Shown: positions 58,776-64,000 of the stretch, piece after piece
How the letters are laid out: each line of letters begins with the position of its first letter
Position numbering within the stretch: position 1 is the first letter of the stretch
Source of the DNA: Flaccisagitta enflata
Taxonomy: Eukaryota > Chaetognatha > Sagittoidea > Aphragmophora
Direction: 5' to 3'
Assembly (NCBI GenBank): GCA_965153355.1
Contig: OZ231127.1
Span: 7,874,001 to 7,938,000 of the forward strand
Length of the DNA stretch: 64,000 nucleotides
The notes under the pieces: model-generated
Databases searched by the model: none
What the model saw: the letters and a program-made list of their open reading frames with translations, nothing else
Told to the model about the DNA's origin: nothing
Made by a program: the position numbers and the translations under genes

Positions 58776-59219
58776 TTCAGTGTTCTCCTCCTCCTCTACC
58801 TCTTCTTCTACCACCTCCTCTTCCACCACTAATAGCACCAACTCTTCTTCCAACTCCTCAACACCACCACCAAGTACCAACACCTCCTCTTCTTCCTCTC
58901 CTACCATCATCAACGCCTCCTCCTTTATACTACCACCACCGTCCACCACCTCTTCTTCCACCTCCTCTACCACCACCACCACCTCCTCCTTTACCACCAC
59001 TATCTCCTCCTCTACCATCACCACCAACACCTTATATTTTTCCTCTCCTGCCACCACCACCTCTTCCTCCTCCACCAACACCTCCTCCTCTATCACCACC
59101 ACCAACACCTCATCCTCTTCCTCTCCTACCACCACCACCACCACCTCCTCTTCCTCCTCTGCTACCACCGCCACCACCACCATCATCACCACCTCCTCTT
59201 CCTCTTCCTCCTCCTCTTA
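58776..59219 (+). repeat. CCT/ACC-rich low-complexity tract
   Basis: Tandem tcctcc and accacc units. The open Ser/Thr frame follows from the composition. Confidence 0.75.
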
Positions 59220-59366
59220 GTGCGGCATCGAGTTGACCTTGTTTTTGTTTACTCGGTCCACCGAATTTTGTCTCTTACAAACCTCGAATTTTGTCGTTGA
59301 CACAAAACCGCAGATTTTGGTTGTCAACGGGAATTTCAAGACGGAGAGGATTCCGAAGTGACAGAG

Positions 59367-59372
59367 AAAGAG

Positions 59373-59447
<75 letters not shown>

Positions 59448-59456
59448 ATGAAAGAG

Positions 59457-59495
<39 letters not shown>

Positions 59496-59601
59496 GAGAA
59501 AGAAAGATTCCGATTTGACAAAGAAAGAAAGAAAGAAAGAAAGGAAGATTCCTATGTGACAAAGAAAGAAAGAAAAAAAGAGAGAAAGAAAGAAAAAAAA
59601 G

Positions 59602-59668
<67 letters not shown>

Positions 59669-59690
59669 GAGAAAGAAAGAAATATTCCGA
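59367..59690 (+). repeat. (GAAA)n microsatellite with duplicated spacers
   Basis: Three similar spacers (ttccgatttgacaaag, ttcctatgtgacaaag, ttccgaagtgacaaag) split the array and also match the DNA at 59,350, so the array grew as larger units. Confidence 0.9.
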
Positions 59691-60096
59691 AGTGACAAAG
59701 TGCGAACAAGGAGAATTTCCGAGTTAATCCGACAGAAACCAGTTTACAGTCAGATACCGTCCAGAAAAAAAAATAACGTCCTCGACCAGATAGAGAGCTG
59801 GAACTGGAATGGACTGGAATGGACTGAAAGTGAAACAAACACGGACACGCACAAACAGTAACAGACTGACTGTCGCACGGATGTTCGGGCGCAGCATATG
59901 AACATTTTAGTTAGATCCGGTTGAGAGCAATTGTCGAAAGCAGCGTTTAACGTCAGTTTGCGCAGATTTGTCGCACACCCCGGCCCCTGTTCCCCTCTGA
60001 CCCAGCCTTACTATTATCTTTATTCTTAATTCTTTCGTGCTATTTGTTGTATGTTGCGCACGATTTTTGTATACTTGATTGTAATTGCTTGTTTCT

Positions 60097-60697
60097 CCTA
60101 ACCATAAGTGCAATAAAAATGGCCGATTTTTGAAAGGTCTGTAAAGGATCAAAAATTCATCTGAACATAGCAAAATTCATGACACCTTGAAAGTCCTTCA
60201 AAAGATCTTTCATTTGAAACTTTTGTGGGACCACTAACTCAATGAATATGCAAATGAGAGTAAGATTTGCAAAACCGCTTAATTTTGAAACTGCCCATGG
60301 TATCTTTACAAAGTTCCATAAAAAATCACAGAAGATGTTGCCCGATATTGATAAAAATTGAATTGATATTGGGGCAAATACAGGTCAACTAGCCCCTAAA
60401 ATTTCATCGAAATCGATAAAGATCTTCTATCATTTTTACTCATCTAAAATATTTCAGAAAATCCAAGTGGCAAATTCGGCCCTCTTTTCATGAGGTGGCA
60501 ATTTAGTTGTTAGCCCTTAATCTGTCATATTTTCTAAAAGAATTGAGAAAAAATTTGCTGCATGGACTCAAATGAAAGATAATTTTGATATGTTTCTACA
60601 ATACATGAATTTTAGAATGGTCCCAAGAATCTTTTGACCAAAACCTGTGCTCAAAGCTGTTGAAAAATCGGCCATTTTTATTGCACTTATGGTTAGG
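60097..60697. mobile_element. MITE with 35-bp inverted ends
   Basis: Left CCTAACCATAAGTGCAAT and aaaaatggccgattttt, right exact complement. 601 bp. Target duplication not clear. Confidence 0.85.
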
Positions 60698-62053
60698 TTT
60701 TTGTGCAACTTGCCTATATTTTCATTAACTTGTCAACCATGATTTCTTAATGAAGCAGAGGAAAGCATTCAATCATCGACGAAAAATCATTCAGAGTCAA
60801 AGCCAGAGAAAAACATCAATTTGTGTAAATTCGATGAATCCTTTTGATTAGGGTCGAGTCAGAGTGACATGTCGATTGTGCATTTACTGATTACCGATTT
60901 TCCATAAAGAAAACTGATATCCAATCGGTGATTGACGACATGTCGATTGTCCAATGTCCATTACGAGAACCGATTGTAGTTTTTGGCGATTATAGATTAT
61001 AGATTATCGATAGTTGATTGAAGATGCATGGGAGGCCAAGTGCACGAAATATCAGGCAACCATTGCCATTTGGTTGACTGGCAATTTGCCAGTTAACCAA
61101 GGGTTTTTTTTTTATAAATCTTGTCATGATTTTGCCTTACTGTTTTACGGTTAGTTTGAGGTTTCTTTGGAGTATAGTTCAGAATCATATACTTTTCCAG
61201 ATTACATCAAAGCGAGAGAAAAAACTTATGATAAACCATCTCAAAAAATAGCGTGATATGAAAATAACAGAATACGAGAAGAATTTTCTTACCGCCGGTT
61301 CCCAAAAGCAACTGCGGCCTCTTCGATGAGAATAATTACAAAAAGACAACGATGACAAAAATACTCTGAATTTCACGTTGGGAAAAAAATCAACTACGTC
61401 GATAACATTCAGTCTCAGATAATTGGCGAAAAAAAACGCGAGTAAGGCGACAAAGATGAGTTAAAATCCACGAAGAAACGAAAAGAAGGAACGAGAAGAA
61501 ACGAGGTGATGAAGGAAGTGACGAAATGAAGGAAAGTGAAGGGACTGAGGAAATTCGGCGAATCTGTCGATGCGATTTGTGAGAAAGAAATGAGAATGAT
61601 AATCGCTACGTGTAATTGAAGATGATAGATTAGATATGAGGATAACGGATGTAATGATGACAGATGAGATTTAAGATGAGTGACAGAACTTGGAATGATA
61701 ATCGCTAATTGAAGACGACGGATTTGAGATGTCGAAAACGGAGGAGATGATGATATGAAAGAAGATGAGGTCGAAAGCTTTCGTCATTATGCACGTTTAC
61801 CAACGAAAATTTGAGTCAGAAAATAGTGTTTTCGTAAAACGACGATGAAGAATAAGTGGGTCCAAGTCACGCGGGATCACAATAATATCGATTCGGACGG
61901 GTGGGCAGGGGTGTTTAACCCCGATCCACACCCCGATATCCCCCAACCCCACACGCAGACACGCATGACGACAGCATCATAAACGCATGTTTTCGCTATT
62001 TCAACTCGACAGAACAATGGACCGACAGACGGATAAGGCCGCGTTTATGCACT
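60698..62053. other. No gene recognised
   Basis: AT-rich unique sequence and gatgataa-type low-complexity DNA (61,500-61,800). No exon supported. Confidence 0.5.
61875..62052 (-). repeat. Short dispersed element, partial
   Basis: tcggacgggtgggcaggggt...accgacagacggataaggcc. Directly next to a full copy. Confidence 0.7.
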
Positions 62054-62243
62054 AACAAGGCCGGATACACGGCCACCCCAGTCGCGTGGGTGGGAAAGGG
62101 CAGCGGAAGAAAAGGTCACTAGGGCTTTCGGGCAGGAGCGGTGAGCTCAAGAAGCTAAAAAACGCCTAAAAAGTAAGGAGGGGACCGACCAACGGACGAA
62201 CGGACAAAGCGGCGTGTAGAGTCGCGTAGCACTTGACTAAAAA
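62054..62243 (-). repeat. Short dispersed element, full length
   Basis: aacaaggccggatacacggc...gtagagtcgcgtagcacttg...actaaaaa. Confidence 0.87.
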
Positions 62244-62432
62244 TCGGAAAAGAAGTTGTCGTCGAGACGTAAGTGGAAAATGTGATCCAGTATCAAGATT
62301 TGTTTACAGAACATGCGGAATGGTGGAAAAGTGAAAAGCTTAAAATGATGAGAAGATGGGAGAGAAGGAAGAAAGGGAGAAATGGAGAAGAGGAAGCTCT
62401 CCTGGATGAGAAAGGATAAGAGGGAAAGAGAA

Positions 62433-62591
<159 letters not shown>

Positions 62592-62931
62592 AAGAAAGAA
62601 AGAACGATCGAAAGAGAGAAAAAAAGAAAGAGAGAAGGAAAGAAAAAAAGTTCCGCTGACGAATGACAATGGATGACAAGAGACATGCGAAATTGTATGC
62701 GTAGTGTAATGGATTCTGGCAAGAGGAACAATGCGCGCCCCGAATGAGACAGAGAATGAGAAAGGAGGTCGGCGGGCGGTAAGTACAGAAGAGAGGAGAA
62801 AGAAAAAAAGATAAGGAAAGAAGAATAAGAATAGAGATGAACGTCTAGATTCTGGAGGAAGAGGGAAATAGATGGAAGAGAGGAGGAGGAAAGAAGTTTA
62901 GGAAGGAACGGAAGACGAGGGAAAGTATGCG

Positions 62932-63054
<123 letters not shown>

Positions 63055-63068
63055 GTCGTAAAGAAGGC

Positions 63069-63243
63069 GACGAAGCGTTAACCGCCGGTACGTCGTACAT
63101 CGCGCCGATGGAACCGCCGATGGAACCGCCGGTTCATGATGCCGATGGAAGCGCATTGTTACCTATCAAAACCGAAACAACCTTAATTTCTATACATTGT
63201 AACCGCACATGCCGAAAGAATAAGACGCGATTTTTCAAATTTT
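63069..63243 (+). other. Possible coding fragment after a GA microsatellite
   Basis: The frame reads EGDEALTAGTSYIAPMEPPM, EPPVHDADGSALLPIKTETT and on to a stop near 63,243. Composition is protein-like, with a perfect 12-bp tandem duplication (ccgatggaaccg). No splice sites or domain could be fixed. Confidence 0.2.
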
Positions 63244-63379
63244 GAAGAGAAATATGCTGGTTGTACAAGAAATTGATTTTGGTAAAAGAAAGTTTCTTTT
63301 CAGAACATGGTTTTTAGAACATGGTCATGGTCATCATTCATACTCAGGTTTTTTGAAGCGATGTTTCTCTCTTCACGCA

Positions 63380-63545
63380 TGCACTCGGGCACGCACGCAC
63401 TCGGGCACGCATGCACTCGGGCACGCACGCACTCGGGCACGCACGCACTCGGGCATGCACGCAAGCACTCGGGCACGCACGCACGCACTCGGGCATGTAC
63501 GCACGCACTCGGGCTCGCACGCACGCACTCGAGCACACACGCACG
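63380..63545 (+). repeat. 12-bp minisatellite
   Basis: cacgcactcggg units with four-base insertions (cacg). Confidence 0.92.
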
Positions 63546-63739
63546 CACTTTGCGACTCGTCTTTGTTGCGCGCGCGTGTCTCATGCGCTACATTTACGAC
63601 TCATTCGCTAGAAAGTGTTTCGCGTCTCTTAATGCATGTAATGTCGCCTTTTATGACCCATATTAGACACGCCCAAAGAATCGAGTTTCGAGTTCATCTC
63701 CTTTTACAATTGGCTTGAATATGATTGACTTCGGGGGCG

Positions 63740-64000
63740 TTTCTAGTCACAGACGATCGCGTTTTGAACCTGCCACTCGGTCGCTCGCTACGTTCGTTCG
63801 CTCACACCGCTCACTCGCTCGGCAGCGCTTTGATTTGCTACGCTCGCTTCGCTCGCTTCGCTCGTTCGCTTCGCTCGTTCGCTTCGCTCGTTCGCTTCGC
63901 TCGCTCGCTTCGTGCACGGGCTCGCTCACTCACTTTGCTCACTCTCTCGTGGGACAGTTGAAAATCTTGAATATGTGTTCACGCTGTTATCGCGTTCCAC
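63740..64000 (-). repeat. Dispersed GAGCGAAGC-type repeat, copy 3, cut by window end
   Basis: Inverted orientation: cgcttcgctcgttcgcttcg core, then tcgtgggacagttgaaaatc and tgtgttcacgctg. Reaches the window edge. Confidence 0.75.

Noticed and set aside
58591-59220. Ser/Thr-rich frame of 209 codons, resembling a mucin
   Set aside because: Arises from tcc/acc tandem units next to (GGT)n; no signal peptide, splice pattern or conserved block supports it.

Overview
The window is eukaryotic nuclear DNA, most likely from an animal or a close unicellular relative of animals. It holds a complete integrin beta gene split by many GT-AG introns. Integrin beta with its PSI, I-like, hybrid, I-EGF and beta-tail modules is known from metazoans and a few of their unicellular relatives. 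I cannot name the species. The DNA is extremely rich in simple repeats, minisatellites and small DNA transposons. Most long open frames here are translations of such repeats.

Two genes can be reconstructed exon by exon with matching splice phases. (1) An integrin beta subunit on the minus strand runs from a signal peptide at 53,933 to a stop at 8,015. It has 17 coding exons, 2,445 nt, 814 codons before the stop. (2) Inside its 27-kb third intron (25,858-52,935), on the plus strand, lies a BAR-domain gene. Its exons are followed from 31,496 to about 43.7 kb, and a probable SH3-encoding last exon lies at 49,912-50,083. The predicted product is a membrane-curvature adaptor of the endophilin/amphiphysin type with a very long charged linker. 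A cysteine-rich candidate exon lies at 27,746-27,895, with a possible partner exon at 28,263-28,371 next to a large 88-bp array. I could not join either to the BAR gene by phase.

Layout: 1-8,014, repeat-rich DNA 3' of the integrin gene, including a 205-bp tandem array with a candidate exon at its end. 8,015-25,857, integrin exons 4-17; the intron between exons 11 and 12 carries a nested foldback-like repeat complex (13.0-18.4 kb). 25,858-52,935, giant intron with the nested gene, the 88-bp array (28.3-30.85 kb), two adjacent hAT-like elements (44.06-48.68 kb) and a Tc1/mariner-like insertion inside an exon (42.88-43.66 kb). 52,936-53,933, integrin exons 1-3. 53,934-64,000, upstream DNA with a 323-codon in-frame extension of the integrin frame, many copies of a short dispersed element, and microsatellites.

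The most striking pattern is that tandem repeats in both genes repeatedly start at or just before 5' splice sites. The exon end plus GT donor is the unit that has been copied (periods about 30, 52, 61, 88, 89, about 124 and 139 bp). Where no minisatellite exists, a microsatellite often starts within a few bases of the donor. Splice-donor-anchored repeat growth would explain much of the structure of this locus and does not match any standard feature type I know.
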